DNA from: Shinisaurus crocodilurus
Taxonomy: Eukaryota; Chordata; Lepidosauria; Squamata; Shinisauridae
DNA: 64,000 nucleotides
Direction: 5' to 3'
Assembly (NCBI GenBank): GCA_021292165.1
Contig: CM037878.1
Location: forward strand, 235,753,546-235,817,545
This document shows, in pieces, positions 1 to 11,227 of the stretch; positions within the stretch are counted from its first letter, which is position 1, and the number at the start of each line of letters is the position of its first letter. The notes beneath the pieces were generated by a model. The model had not been told where the DNA came from. It saw only the letters and a program-made list of their open reading frames with translations, and did not search any database. Both the position numbers and the translations under genes were made by a program.

Positions 1-280
1 GTGCAAATGGGAACATTTGTACAACTGCAAGAGATTATTTTTCCGTAGCATCTCATTATCTATCTGCAGGGAATTTGGAGGAGCATTCTATTGTGTGACC
101 CTCCCACCTATAGTCTGCACTTTGATTGTAGTCAAGAACTGGTTTACAAAATCAAATGCTGTCTGTGAGAAGGAGGCGTACATAAGGGATGGACAGGTTT
201 GGCAATTCTGGTTACTCTCAGTTTCTCATTTTAGCAATTTTAAATTCAGTCTGTACTGAGCTTGGATATTTATTTTTTTC
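1..280. other. AT-rich sequence, nothing recognised
   Basis: I see no motif of a transposon, RNA gene or exon here. A short open frame at the left edge has no recognisable domain and is treated as chance. Confidence 0.5.
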
Positions 281-530
281 CAAGTTTGCATGAAAACTCA
301 TAAGCATTTTTCTGCACATTTCTCCTAATCCCTGCTTTTTTTGTAAGCATTTTTGCCTAATGTACACATTTTTGAAATACATTTTTCTAATATATTGAAT
401 TTTGAATGCTATTTTCCCTCACATACCCATTTTGTATGCATCTTCTGAGTAGAGAACTCCATTACAAAATTCAGAAAAGTGTGGATTTCAAAGGATACCT
501 GAGTTTCAGTTCAAGTAGTGACTCAAAAGT
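281..530. repeat. Degenerate periodic AT-rich repeat
   Basis: Short phrases of the form 'gcatttttctgcacattt', 'aagcatttttgcctaat', 'acacatttttgaaatac' and 'atacatttttctaatata' follow one another with small variation, giving a loose period of about 20-25 bp. The block ends near 'tagagaactccattac'. A related stretch lies at 735-870. It looks like an old degenerate tandem element or part of a dispersed AT-rich repeat. I cannot name the family. Confidence 0.45.
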
Positions 531-1255
531 GAGAAATTAGGTAAGTTCACATTAAAATGCGAAGTATTTCTCCCATTCCCAGTGTAAATACAAACTGGAG
601 TATTTGCAGCAAGAGCAGCAGTCTCATAAAACAGAAAGAAGTGGTATAACATTTAGGAATGGATACCAGGCTATTTCCCAGTCCATGTCACATTTACATG
701 TGTTCAGCCCGAAATCTGTTCTGCCATTAATCTGTGGCTTTTAAAAAAATCTGCACAAAATTTTACATTAAAATGTATATTTTAAATACTTTTCTCTAAA
801 ATACATGCTTTAAAAGTTATACTCTCTAAAAAAAAATACACTCTACTAAAAAAAAATTGATACATTTTTGAGCCAAAACAGCATCAGATGATCAGAGCAC
901 TCAGGAAGTGCAAACGCTGGTGGATAACTGATCTACACATTTCTCCAGGAGTGGCAAATCAGGTCATCTCATATCTCAGTTAACAATTATTTACTTCCTC
1001 AAGCATCACTAATATTTGTTTTCTCAAAGCCATCACAGATACTACATTTTGTACCATTTGACACAATGAAGACCTCAACTGTGTAGCTGCAGCCCTCAGT
1101 AGAATGTAGAATTAAAGACCTCACACACAAAAAATGTAGGTGTGGGAACTGAAGGCAACCCATACCAGAGATTTGTATTTGCTGTTCCTGATTTGGTTTA
1201 CCATAATGATAAATGAGTACCTCTCTAGAAAAAGAGTCAAGGAACCACTAAGCAC
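531..1255. other. Unassigned AT-rich sequence with a second periodic patch
   Basis: Positions 735-870 repeat short phrases such as 'aaatacttttctctaaaatacatg', comparable to the block at 281-530. The rest shows no recognised gene or element. Confidence 0.4.
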
Positions 1256-1259
1256 AATC

Positions 1260-1760
1260 AGGGATGCATGAGGATTTTGTTCAGGGGTGGAAATCTGGCA
1301 GACTAGCTGGGCTCGACCGCCCCCCCCCGAACTCCGCCCCGCTTACCTATTCCCGAGTGTCAACTCTCATTCTCCTGAATCAAGCCGCAGAAGCGACTTC
1401 CTGGTTCCCAGCAGGCTGCTGTTAATGCCTTACAATATGCCCAAAGTGGCTGCAATTTGTGTAATTTGCACAAATTGCAGCCGCTTTTGATGTATCTTAA
1501 GGCATTTTCTACATAAACAGCGGTTCACCAGGAACCCGGAAGTCTGGCAAGCGACACGGCATGTGCCTGCTTTCAGCCCAGCTCAGTGGGAGCAGCAGCG
1601 GTGTCCACGGAGCCGGAGGCGAGTCGGGTCTCAGTGGATCACTCACCCCTAAATGGGAAAACAAACACAAGTGTTGGGTAAACTGCACCAGACATAGTGA
1701 GAACAAATGGACAGCACAAGCAGTGATGGAATGGGGCAGGAAGGTTAGTTCCACCCATAA
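1260..1760. mobile_element. GC-rich foldback MITE-like element
   Basis: The segment is an imperfect large palindrome. Its left arm carries 'cgacttcctggttccc' near 1398 and its right arm the complementary 'caggaacccggaagtc' near 1530. The centre at about 1450-1490 is the hairpin 'tgcaatttgtgtaatttgcacaaattgca'-like core. The same arm-and-core layout recurs at 4305-5296, 17830-18202, 25490-26022, 37527-38034, 40139-40410 and 54294-54794. The end termini are less clear here than in other copies. No transposase is encoded, so it is a non-autonomous element. Confidence 0.55.
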
Positions 1761-1947
1761 CTGTTGCTGACCAAATACTGGAACTGTTCTTCTTTGAAGG
1801 ACTATTATAAACAGCTAAAGCATGATGTTTGTTTGTTTGTTTTTTAAATGCTGTATCTCTTTGGGGTCTATTTCTGTTATCTGATCATAGGATGCTGATG
1901 AGCTTTCACCTCATCCACAGAGAGGAGCATTAGCCATTTTAGCAAGA

Positions 1948-2083
1948 CAGGGGTTGATAACTTGTGGTCCTCTAGATGTTTTGGCCTACAACTCTCCTCA
2001 CCTCTCACCATTGGTTACGCTGGCTAGGATTGATGGAAGTTGTAGGCCAAAACGTCTGGAGCATAACGTGTTGCCCACCCCTG
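1948..2083. mobile_element. hAT-type MITE (CAGGGG termini)
   Basis: The element starts with CAGGGGTTGATAACTTGTGG and ends with the imperfect complement, terminating in CCACCCCTG. The inner arms match over 'gttttggcctacaact'. The 5'-CAG(G) terminus and palindromic layout fit hAT non-autonomous elements. The flanking 8-bp sequences ('tagcaaga' and 'ccatagaa') do not match, so the target duplication has decayed or the ends are slightly off. It is the same family as the copy at 4160-4292. Confidence 0.65.
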
Positions 2084-2179
2084 CCATAGAATGAGGTTGT
2101 CCAGCTCGTGTGTGATGTGAATCTAATGGGGACCCCTGTAACCATTTGACATGCGGTTCTGGTACTTTTCATTGTAAAT

Positions 2180-2545
2180 CTGAGCATCTCATTTTAAGGA
2201 CAGGGTCGAACTGCCTTATTTGAAGCATATAAAGTCTTAACTGCCATAGATAATGTCAACTCAAATTATTATTTCCTTTCCAACATAGATTATAGGATGA
2301 GGGAACATAAATGGAAATTAAAAAATAAATTCAGCACATATATCAGAAAGCACCTTTTCCTGTAGAGAATAATAAATGCTCAGAATAGCCTGAAGGCAAA
2401 GTTGTTGAGGCAAAAAGTATCAGTGTCATTTGAGAAACAATTAGTTATCCTCCTTGGGGAAATAGACTACTAAAAAGGATATGTCTTGATGGACCAAATG
2501 ACCTTTATTCATTCTCCAAAAAATATCTCATGTTCTTATAATTCT
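2180..2545 (+). mobile_element. Old CR1-like LINE 3' end
   Basis: The stretch from 'gaactgccttatttgaagca' to 'gatggaccaaatgaccttt' and 'ttcttataattcta' follows the 3' ORF and tail pattern of diverged CR1/L3 copies. It is much more diverged than the young CR1 at 58651-63254. No open frame survives. The family assignment rests on remembered consensus phrases. Confidence 0.5.
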
Positions 2546-2794
2546 ATTGAACACTATTTCAGCATTTTGGCCTCAAGCAATGTCAGTTTTTGCTAGAATT
2601 ATTCTGCTCACCGGTTCACTGCTGAGGGTATTCTTTTGCTGTACTCTTGCAAATAATGAAAACAATGGCCCGACTTTGCACATAATACTGCAGCACCTTG
2701 ACTGTTTATTCAAAGCACATACTGAGCAGCGCCATTGTGTTACATTCATCCTGGTGACAAACAACTCAATCCTTTGCATATTTGTTTGGAAGCA

Positions 2795-2835
2795 AGCCCA
2801 TCCGAATTTACAGGGATTTACTCCCAAATAAAGGT
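2795..2835. repeat. Short MITE fragment ('tttactcccaaataa' type)
   Basis: The phrase 'gaatttacagggatttactcccaa' resembles the 'cttactcccaggtaag' block of a reptile MITE also seen at 39286-39372. It is a fragment only. Confidence 0.3.
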
Positions 2836-2917
2836 CAAACTAGATGTGATGATGCAGGAGATCAATTATTAGGAAGAACTCCCATTGTTCAATATACAAA
2901 GCTGTCTAATTTAGCTT

Positions 2918-3050
2918 GGTAATGGCTACACTGACCAGCAGTGGCTCTCCAAGGTTTCTTTCCCAGTCTTAACAGGAACCACTATGCTAGTGACTGAACC
3001 TAGGACCTTCTGCATGCCTACTATGGAGCTACGAGCTCTCCCTGTGGGCA
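2918..3050 (-). mobile_element. tRNA-derived SINE, decayed
   Basis: On the minus strand, the phrase 'gcatgcagaaggtcctaggttca' is the anticodon-to-box-B part of an alanine-tRNA-like head, followed by 'gagccactgctggtcagtgta' of the SINE body. The same body is seen on the plus strand at 32705-32892. Box A is poorly preserved. Confidence 0.65.
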
Positions 3051-3059
3051 ATGTTTCTT

Positions 3060-4150
3060 AAATAGCAGCCTGATGAGTGTGCTTTGGAAATTTGGGAAAT
3101 GACAGCTTGGGAAAGGGTATTCAAACTTTTCATCTGTGCCATTCTCCCAAATGAATGCCCCTTCCCCTAGCTGCTATTAGTTCTGCTGGGATGGGTGCTG
3201 GAAACATCCTATGTTTCACAATATACTGTTTTTGCTCTTTGCCTTTGGAATCCTGATCCTTTAAAATAAAATTTTAAAATCCCTTGTTCAAATCTGTTAA
3301 TGCAGGATATTTTGGATGACAGCTAATGGCTCAACGCAGGTAGACACTACTGATGCATTCCATTTTGTGTGTACATTCATCCCACTTTGGTGTTGTTGTG
3401 GAATTTCTCCGAGTCTGATCTGGAGGTCCACTGGAAATTCAGAGGTAAATTCCTGGCAGAGATACAAGGAAAGTACAAACTCACAAACGCAGCTCCAGGG
3501 TTTTATAGGGGGGAAGCACATACCCATGCAAAGAAGGAATCTGTTCTTGGAAAAAACCAGTAACCTTATTTGGGGTATCCGGTCATACACACACACACAA
3601 AAGAACAATACAAGATTCTATGTTGTCAGCACAGGAACAACACATGATCTATCCTTATAAGGGAGTGCTTCCGAATGGTATGTTTATATAAACATGTGTT
3701 ATGTTGACTTTTGCTCTACAGACATCCTGACTTCAACTCTTTATTTTACTTTCAACAATCCTTCACATACTTTCACTCCACATCTTTCACTCTACATGGG
3801 TGAAAGGTGGCTACTTTCTTTAAAATTTCCACATCAGTGTGTAGACATTTCTGGCTTCTACCAACTGAAAGCAATTGAAGGGATTGTTTTGAAATGAATG
3901 GAGATGAATGTAATAATAATTTATATGGAATATTTATATGAAATATTTATATGGAAAACTAGCAAGTGTGCAGTACAAAGACAAGGTAAATGCAGGACAA
4001 GTGGCATCAGCTGAAAATTAGAATGTGTAGGAAATCTTCGAAAGAAACAGCAAGGTTTTCATCTTCAGGAGATACATTTTAAAATAAAAAAATAAAGAGG
4101 CTTAACATTGATCTCCAAGCATGATGGTGGTAAGGATTGTCTATCAAGAA
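3060..4150. other. No gene or known element recognised
   Basis: Open frames at 3297-3660 occur on both strands and have no domain features. A short (CA)n run lies at 3586-3598. I see no intron-exon structure. Confidence 0.4.
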
Positions 4151-4159
4151 GGACTAAGA

Positions 4160-4292
4160 CAGAGTTGGGCAATTTGTGGCTTTCCAGATGTTTTGGACTA
4201 CAACTCATCAGCCGTAGCCAGCATAGCCAATGGTGAGGGATGGTGGGCTTGTAGGCAAAAACATCTGACGAGCCACAACTTACACATCCCTG
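4160..4292. mobile_element. hAT-type MITE with perfect 8-bp target duplication
   Basis: The element runs from CAGAGTTGGGCAATTTGTGG to ...CACATCCCTG and is flanked on both sides by the identical octamer 'gactaaga' (4152-4159 and 4293-4300). Inner arms include 'cagatgttttggactacaact' and its complement. The 8-bp duplication and CAG termini are diagnostic of hAT transposition. It is 133 bp long and non-coding. Confidence 0.9.
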
Positions 4293-4304
4293 GACTAAGA
4301 GCTA

Positions 4305-5296
4305 GGGATGTGCATGGAGCTCGATTGGTGTCGTGTCTTGCACGTTCCATCTGCCCCCTCCCCTTCTGTAGAGTGATGTAACTTCACACAGGACTTGTCT
4401 AGCAAAGCTTTTAATGTGAAAGTACAAAGAAAGGGCTTGTCATTGCATCAGCGGTTCGAGAAGTCTCTACAGCAAAAGCAGGATAATACCTCCTAGTTCA
4501 CAACTCTATAACCTGTCAATGGGAAAGTCATGAGGAAGCAACAGTTGATCCCAAACTGAGGAGCTTTCCATGTGCTCAGCGTCAAATGCAGCGTCCCCCC
4601 TGTCTCTAAGACGGATCATGGTTTTTGCTAACCAATTGGGCGGAACGTCAGAGGGATGTGAGCTGTTCTTGACAATGGAGGCTGCGCCTCTCTCTCGGAT
4701 CTGTCAGAAAGGACGGCCCTTCGTCCCCTCCCAGTGAGAGCTCCTCTATTCCCACAGAGCTCTCCAGCCCCTCCTACCTCTCTGTTTCGGCTGAGTCTAG
4801 CCTTGAAGGCCGAGGTGTCTCGGCATAGTCACATGGCGCCTCTTCCCCCTCCCCTTCCAAGTCTGAATCTATTCCCACGGAAACTATCAAGGTCTCTGTT
4901 GGGATTGCAGGGTGCGAGCACAATGGGGAAGGGGAACTAACCGCGACAACTGGGGGGTGGAAGTCTGGTGAACTTGCCGGACTCAACCCCCCGAGCTCCG
5001 TTCACCCTACCTTTTCCCTGGCCCAACTTGCGTTCTCACAAGCTGAGCTGGGGAAACAACTTCCAGGTTCCCGACGCTACATTGTTTACATAGTAAATGG
5101 CCTAATTTGTACAAATTATGCCCTAATTTGTGCAAATTAGGCTATAATTTGTGCAAATTAGTCCATTTTCTATGTAAACAACATAGTGCCGGGGACCCAG
5201 AAGTCCGGTGAGCACTATCCAGGTCAGCTGGAGTTTGCGCTCGGCTTGGCTCGGCTTGCACACCGCGAGTCAAGTGCCGGGTAGGTCACCCATCCC
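4305..5296. mobile_element. GC-rich foldback MITE flanked by TA, with internal insertion
   Basis: The termini are GGGATGTGCA at the left and the approximate complement (GGTCACCCATCCC) at the right, each flanked by TA (4303-4304 and 5297-5298), as for Tc1/mariner-type targets. The right part (about 4950-5290) holds a palindrome with core phrases 'ctaatttgtgcaaatta' near 5130-5160 and arms 'acttccaggttccc'. Positions about 4385-4945 are unlike the other copies and probably represent a separate insertion of unknown type. Confidence 0.55.
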
Positions 5297-5299
5297 TAC

Positions 5300-6345
5300 T
5301 TAAGCGCAGGCCTCAGCCCTACCTGAACACAGGACTGTGTGCTATACTTACTGGATTCCAATTTCCTAGTTACATGATGCATAGTGTTCAGGAATTCAGT
5401 ATTCAGAACCACTGAAACAATTTCTGCTTCATAGCTTCTAACTCTTCTATGTGGTTGTGGGGAAATGGCATGTGTATAACTGTGTTGCTCTGTAATGTTT
5501 ACTTTGTGTGGCCACTGAGAGGCTGTAATATAACTGAGTAGGTCTGAGGCCTTGCCTTGTTACTGTCAAATGCCTGTGTAGTAGTTTCTTAGTGATGTTC
5601 TGAAGTGGGAGAGAGAATCAACAGCTTTGAATATTTATATATGGGGCCTGGATCAGGCAAATTCAATTTTGACTGGCTGGGGATTGTAGCTAGGTGGAAA
5701 AGAGAAGTTGCGAAATGACAGTTAGGGATTTGGATAGTCTGTTCGTAATCATTAAGAGAGAAAGTCTGTTTGTTCCTTAATGGGTGTTATAGCAGGACTA
5801 GGAGAAAGCTGAGGAGAAAGTGAATAGCTAAAGCTTGAATATTAAGCTATTCCTTCTCTGTGGGATGACCATATATTGAAGATCAGGAGTAGGGGACAGT
5901 TGTCTGTATTATGCCAGGAGGCTGCCCTAAGATCTGGCCAGAAGAAGGTTACACAAGCTGGCAGTAAAAAAAAATGCAGATAAACTGTCCAAGCAGCCAG
6001 AAATACAACAGGGGGAGCTTTGAGAGCCAGAGGAAGACTGTAACTAAGAGTTGGACCTGTTTGTGAGTGTATTTGGCTGGGGTGGGGGTTTAGGAAATTT
6101 GGCTTGAGGTAAAATAACTCATTAAGAGGCTTGTAGTAGCAATGGTGTCTCTTGAGTCCTTAAGAATTGTCACTAAGCAGTCTTTTGAAAACCCCAAAAT
6201 AAATATTAGTATTCTTTTCTGTACAAAATATCCCTTTAATAAATTACTTGTTTAAGTTCATCGTGTCTCTAGTGGAGGTGCCCATCTCACAGCTAAGCCT
6301 CTTATACCAAGCTACTAGGAGGTTTTAAAGTATTCTAACAGAATT
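5300..6345 (+). other. Unassigned; possibly LTR-like sequence
   Basis: No coding domain is present. AATAAA-type signals occur near 6200 and 6237. At 6343 the text 'ttggtgacagtgg' follows, which loosely resembles a retroelement primer-binding site. Without a second LTR or internal coding region this is weak and the class stays open. Confidence 0.2.
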
Positions 6346-8090
6346 GGTGACAGTGGAAAAGGGTCAGCTTGTGGAATTCTGAGTTATGCTGGCAGAAAGT
6401 TCCACAGGTCCTGAAATGTAAGCATTTTCTAAAAATAAGAAACCCCATAGATGGGACTGTGCAGTGAAGGACCAGAATAGGTGGTGGCAGCACTGGAAGA
6501 GGAAATCTCCCATAGTGGTCATAATGGTGTAGCCACCTTTTCCTGGCAAGCCTCCTGTGCCATGGGAAGATGGAAAACAGCAGGTTACACTTTGCATATC
6601 ATTTCAGCTCTATGCTGGGAAAAGCTTCAGCAGTTCAATTTCCACATACTGTGCAACTGTTAAAAGAATTTTAAATGCAAAAAAAAAAGGAGATTCAGAC
6701 AGACCATCCTGCCCCCCAAAACACTACCAATCCCCATGATAAGATTTAGTATGTAATGTATACAAAGGATACAAATGTTCTTGCAAACATAACGCAAAAT
6801 TCTGCATAGGATGTTACATTCCTATTTGTTTGCAGTTCTTCTATTTTCCGATGTACATATTAAATGGCAGTTCTTGTATAGTGAACTTGATTCAGTGTCT
6901 TTTGCTGTTGTTATTATCTTAGCATTGTGTCTTGTAAATTCCATGTCCTGCTTCTTTTCCATTAATCTTTGTTAGTGTTTTAATCATCTGCCTTTTGTTT
7001 TGTTCTTGTTTCAAGAACAAGGGTGTGAACCCTCAAAATGGCTCACTATTGTGGGCAACCCTGTACTGTTGTAAGTTGTCTGTTCTGTTGTTGGCAGGAT
7101 AACTCAAACTGTGACCACAGGCACAAGACTCCATATTCTCCTTCCCTCAAGTCCCTCTTGTAATTAACTTCCTGCTGCTTCTCTCTGATAACTAGAAGAC
7201 CAAAACACTTTGAGTTTCACTCAAGTATAAATCATGTGAATGTAGCATTGCTCCCTACTGGGTTGGGCCTGTTTGGTTTGTAATAAGGAGTTTGTTAAAC
7301 TTGCTCTATACTACATAATTTTCTTCCTTCAACCCAGAAAAACTAATCAAACAACAGAAAATTACCCTCAAGTAATCAGAGAAATGATGCAAGTTTGTCT
7401 CCCAAAAGAATGGGTTAGGCCAGATTCCATACTTTGCACCCTTGCATATTAATCTTTACTAATCACTAAATTCCATTGGTTTCATTTAAACTCACAGAAA
7501 CACAGCCTTAACTAACAGTGCATGCATTATTACTGTTATTTTCTTTCCCCAAAAAAATTTTATTCAATGACCCTTTCCCCCACACTTCCCCCCCTTTTCT
7601 TTTGCTTTTCCTTTATTTTATTTTCTTTCTTTCTTTTGCTGCAAGCTCTCTTTGGATAATTTCACTCCAAAATGAAATTTAGGAGGTTGAAATCATTATG
7701 TATGATCAAGTTGTTTGTTTATCAGACCCAATTCCTGAGCGTAGATGCAGCAAAAGTGTAAAGCAGACTTGACCAGAAAGCCCTGAGATGAGAGTTGGGC
7801 TTTTCACATGACATGTTATGGCCAATGAGGTGCTTGGGTGGCTCTTATGGCTGGTCCCCTTCATTAGATCAGATGTGTGTGATGGGGGGGCGCTCTCCAC
7901 CTTTTCTAGTGAGTGGTTATATCCTGGATTCAAACCTCGGACCCCCTGCATGTGAAACATGAGTTGTTCCCCAAGCAACCAATGTGATCCTGGCACATAT
8001 GATTGCATCCTCAGTCTGGCAGCTGGTTAAAGACAAATACCCCATGACGTAATGACATATGATGGGGGCATTTATGTCAGTGGTCTTTTT
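6346..8090. other. No gene recognised; possible decayed tRNA-SINE at 7860-8010
   Basis: The minus strand at 7900-7985 reads 'catgcagggggtccgaggtttgaatcc', which has a box-B-like GGTTTGAATCC. It could be a decayed tRNA-derived SINE head. The remainder contains no recognised element. Open frames of 60-100 codons here lack domains. Confidence 0.35.
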
Positions 8091-8094
8091 AACA

Positions 8095-8276
8095 CATCTA
8101 GTATTTTTTTATTGAATTTTTTTCTTAGCTGTTTAAATCGTTTTTAAATTTTGTATATTGAAATTTTTATGTTGCATTTTATTAGCTGTATTTGTTGTTT
8201 GTAATTTTATGAATGGTTGTGAACTGCCCAGAGAGCTTCGGGTTTGGCTATTAGGTGGTATAGAAATGAAATAAAT

Positions 8277-8280
<4 letters not shown>
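8095..8280 (+). mobile_element. L2-type LINE 3' tail
   Basis: The 3' phrase 'gaactgcccagagagcttcg' followed by 'ggtatagaaatgaaataaata' is the characteristic end of a squamate L2-like LINE or derived SINE. The same phrase is seen at 52750-52795. Only non-coding 3' UTR remains. Confidence 0.6.

Positions 8281-8321
<41 letters not shown>
8280..8321. repeat. (ATC)n microsatellite
   Basis: About 14 uninterrupted ATC/TCA units follow the L2 tail. It creates artefactual poly-Ile, poly-Met and poly-Asp frames on the two strands. Confidence 0.97.
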
Positions 8322-8323
<2 letters not shown>

Positions 8324-8924
8324 CCCTAGGCCAACTAGACCTGTGCACAAATGGACTCTTGAAATTATCCACCCTATCTGTGGGCAGATAAATGGGGGGA
8401 GGGGGCATTTCACCATATTCCATCAGGGGAAGGAGAAATTCTCCAACCGATTCAAGAGGTGGAGTTCACCATTAGCAGTGGCAGTAGCACAGCTTCTTTC
8501 TTTTTTCCTAAGATGTCTTTCTTTTATTTTTTGCTGCCAATGCAAGTGACAAAAGCCACAAGTGTGTCAGCAGCTGGTCATCATTGTGCATCCTCCACAA
8601 TGCTCCAGTCCTAGTGTGGTTCTGAAACATTGTATGTGGGGTGGGTGGGTGGGGATGGAGGGAGAATTGTGACTATCTCCTAAAAATGGTGGAGAATGTT
8701 AGGAGAAAATTTTGCAAAGTAGCCTCTTTTTCTAGAGGTGGGAGGAGAGAAAAAAAATGTCCAACATTTCTTAGCAAGATGTGGTCTGAGACATTTCAAG
8801 CTGAGCTCTAAGGCCAGCTGTTGGAAATGGTAAGCTGTTGGAAATGGTAAGCTGTTGCTGCCCCCCCCCCCCACCGAGAAGACAAGGGGCCAAAAAAGTT
8901 GCAAAATACATTTCTGAGCCCAAT
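8322..8924. other. Unassigned sequence with short tandem duplication and C-tract
   Basis: A 19-bp phrase 'ttggaaatggtaagctgt' is repeated at 8820-8855, immediately before an 11-nt C run at 8861-8872. No gene is recognised. Confidence 0.5.
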
Positions 8925-9368
8925 TCAAGGTTTTGGCTTTGACCTATAAAGCCTTACATGACGTGGGACTGCTGCAATACCTGCCAGAGCGCTTCTCCTG
9001 GTATGAACCTACCCATACACTATGATCAACATCTGAGGCCCTTCTCCAAGTGAGGCTGCTTGGAGAATGACAACAAAGGAGAGGCCTTCTTGGTGGTGGC
9101 CACCATGATTGTGGAATGCTTCCCAATCCCAGTGAGGCCTGCTGGCACCAACATTGTCATCTTTTCAGTGTCAGGTTAAGACTTTCATCCCATGCATTTT
9201 ATGGCATATGACAGGGTTGTGTGATCTAGTTATTTTACTGGGTCTTGGTAATTTTGTAATTGTTTTCAGCTGTTTTAAATTCCTCAAAATCTTTGTATGT
9301 TTTAACCCTTGCTGTAATATGCCTGTCTTCTTTTTAGAGAAAGACATCTAATAAATTTAATAAATAAA
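8925..9368 (+). mobile_element. L2 LINE 3' end, 5'-truncated and decayed
   Basis: The segment begins in the C-terminal coding part of an L2 reverse transcriptase ('gctttgacctataaagcc' gives the FDL-KAL pattern). It passes the region encoding the LWN-SLP-type C-terminus ('ggccaccatgattgtggaatg') and ends in a 3' UTR with 'aataaatttaataaataaag'. Several frameshifts are present. It is the same kind of fragment as 28525-28955. Confidence 0.65.
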
Positions 9369-9483
9369 GTGAAATGAAATAAAAAAATGGCCCCTCCACT
9401 TTCGCATGGGACAATAGCCCCACAAAAGTGTGTGTGTGTGGGGTATATTCAACCCAGCATTAGTTTAAACTAATTAATAGTTT

Positions 9484-10078
9484 AATAGAAGTATAGCTTC
9501 CAAATCGCGGGAAGTGATAATTCCCCTTTACTCGGCACTGGTTAGGCCTCATCTTGAGTACTGCGTCCAGTTCTGGGCACCACACTTTAAGAAGGACGTA
9601 GACAAACTAGAGAGGGTTCAGAGGAGGGCGACAAGGATGATAAAGGGACTGGAAACAAGGCCCTATGAGGAGAGACTGAAAGAACTGGGCATGTTTAGCC
9701 TTCAGAAGAGGAGACTGAGGGGAGATATGATCGCACTCTTCCAGTACTTGAAGGGATGTCACACAGAGGAGGGCCAGGATCTCTTCTCGATCATCCCAGT
9801 TTGCAGGACACGGAATAATGGGCTCAAGTTACAGGAACCAAGATTCCACCTAAACATCAGGAAAAATTTCCTGACTGTTAGAGCAATAAGACAATGGAAT
9901 CAAATACCTAGGGAGGTGGAGGGCTCTCCCAATCTGGAGGCATTCAAGGTGCAGCCGGACAGCCATCTGTCAGGGATGCTTTGACCTGGATTCCTGCATT
10001 GAGCAGGGGGTTGGACTCGATGGCCTTGTAGGCCCCTTCCAACTCTACTTTTCTATGATTCTATGATTCTATGATTCT
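9484..10078 (+). mobile_element. Young 5'-truncated CR1 LINE copy
   Basis: From 'taatagaagtatagcttcc' onward the sequence matches the last ~490 coding bases and the 3' UTR of the full-length CR1 on the minus strand at 58651-63254. It ends in tandem 'tctatgattctatgattctatg' octamers, the CR1 3' hallmark. An open frame (9514-9984) encodes the terminal 156 residues of the CR1 ORF2 protein with only a few substitutions, including a diverged last few residues. 5' truncation is the usual outcome of incomplete CR1 reverse transcription. Confidence 0.93.
9514..9984 (+). pseudogene. CR1 ORF2 C-terminal fragment
   Basis: This frame covers the region downstream of the reverse transcriptase catalytic core of CR1 ORF2 (for example [18 protein letters not shown] and the [15 protein letters not shown] block). 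It is collinear with residues about 800-956 of the full-length product encoded at 58741-61611 on the minus strand. It has no endonuclease or catalytic reverse transcriptase motif, so it cannot act alone. The high similarity points to recent insertion. Confidence 0.92.
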
Positions 10079-10079
10079 A

Positions 10080-11225
10080 AACTCTGAGGCCCCAGTCCAG
10101 TAAGTTTAGCTCTGGCTTGCTGAAGAACTACTTTGCATGCCTTTCTGCCCAATAGATGGGACTCAGGGAGATACGAGCTGTTTCCAGACATTATAATGCA
10201 TGGAGAGTGAATGCACATAGGCAGTGAAACAGCATCAGAGTCCAGGCTTCACCTCAGACCCATGTGTATTCATTTCAAAGTCTAGCCTTTTTCAGGTGTC
10301 CAAACAGGATTCAATAAATGCCAGTAGGGGACATGACACTGCAGTTGCAAGCTCCTTTCCGTCCCTACACACGGTCATGCATGAAGGGCTCTCTTCACAC
10401 AACTGGGAATATTCTGTATCCGACACATGCTAATCGAGGCTTGCCCAACTGTTGATAAGACCTTCTGAAATGAAGCTATGCAAATACAGAGTACATACAT
10501 AAGGATCTCTCTGTGTAATCGGAAGCCTTTCAACAGCAAGGCTGAAGCTGATACACTTGCTGATACACTTGTTCCTACAGATGTCAAAATGAATGTGTGT
10601 AGGCCAGAGGTGGAGCCTGCTGCCATGATCCCACCACCACCACCACGAATGCATCTCTATCAAGTCTGGCTTGTACCAATTTGGAAGCCATCTGCCTCGA
10701 TTCTGTGAATCTTGATTTAAAAATCTAAACTACCATGGCTACCAGACTACCATGGGAAACCAACAAATGGCTATAACTTTTTTTCCCTGCACTGCTCCCC
10801 CTGCCTCTGTCCACCACTCTACTGACTCCAGTGGGTACTCTGGAGAGCCCTACCAGCTGCTTTCCCATTTGCCGCAGCAAGACAGCTGGCAGAGCTCTCT
10901 AGTGCAGCCGCCCACACACTGTTTCCCTTTTTTTGCATGCCCCCCTTCCCCTTATGTTTGTCTCCACCATGTTGGCTCTATGGAGAGCCACACAGCAAGA
11001 AGGAGTGGTTGTGGGGCTCTTGCGAGAGCTTACCCAGATCTGTAGAGCCGACACAGTGGCGGGGGTGCAACACAGCAAGTGGGAAGGGGTGTGATGTGGT
11101 GGTGCATGTTCTCAGGTTGGAAGAGAGCTTGCGCTGGGGCTGACAGCTGCCAAGTTTCAGATGAGCTGAGCAGGTGCATGGAGCTTTGTGCGAGAGCAGT
11201 TTGTGGGTTTCCAAAAAAGGATATG
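10080..11225. other. No gene or named element recognised
   Basis: Overlapping open frames on both strands (10224-11214) have no domain, signal or splice context. A (CCA)n patch lies near 10630-10645. Confidence 0.4.
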
Positions 11226-11227
11226 GT

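Noticed and set aside
8133..8549. Open frames with poly-Asp, poly-Met or poly-Ile on both strands
   Set aside because: They are the six-frame reading of the (ATC)n microsatellite at 8280-8321.
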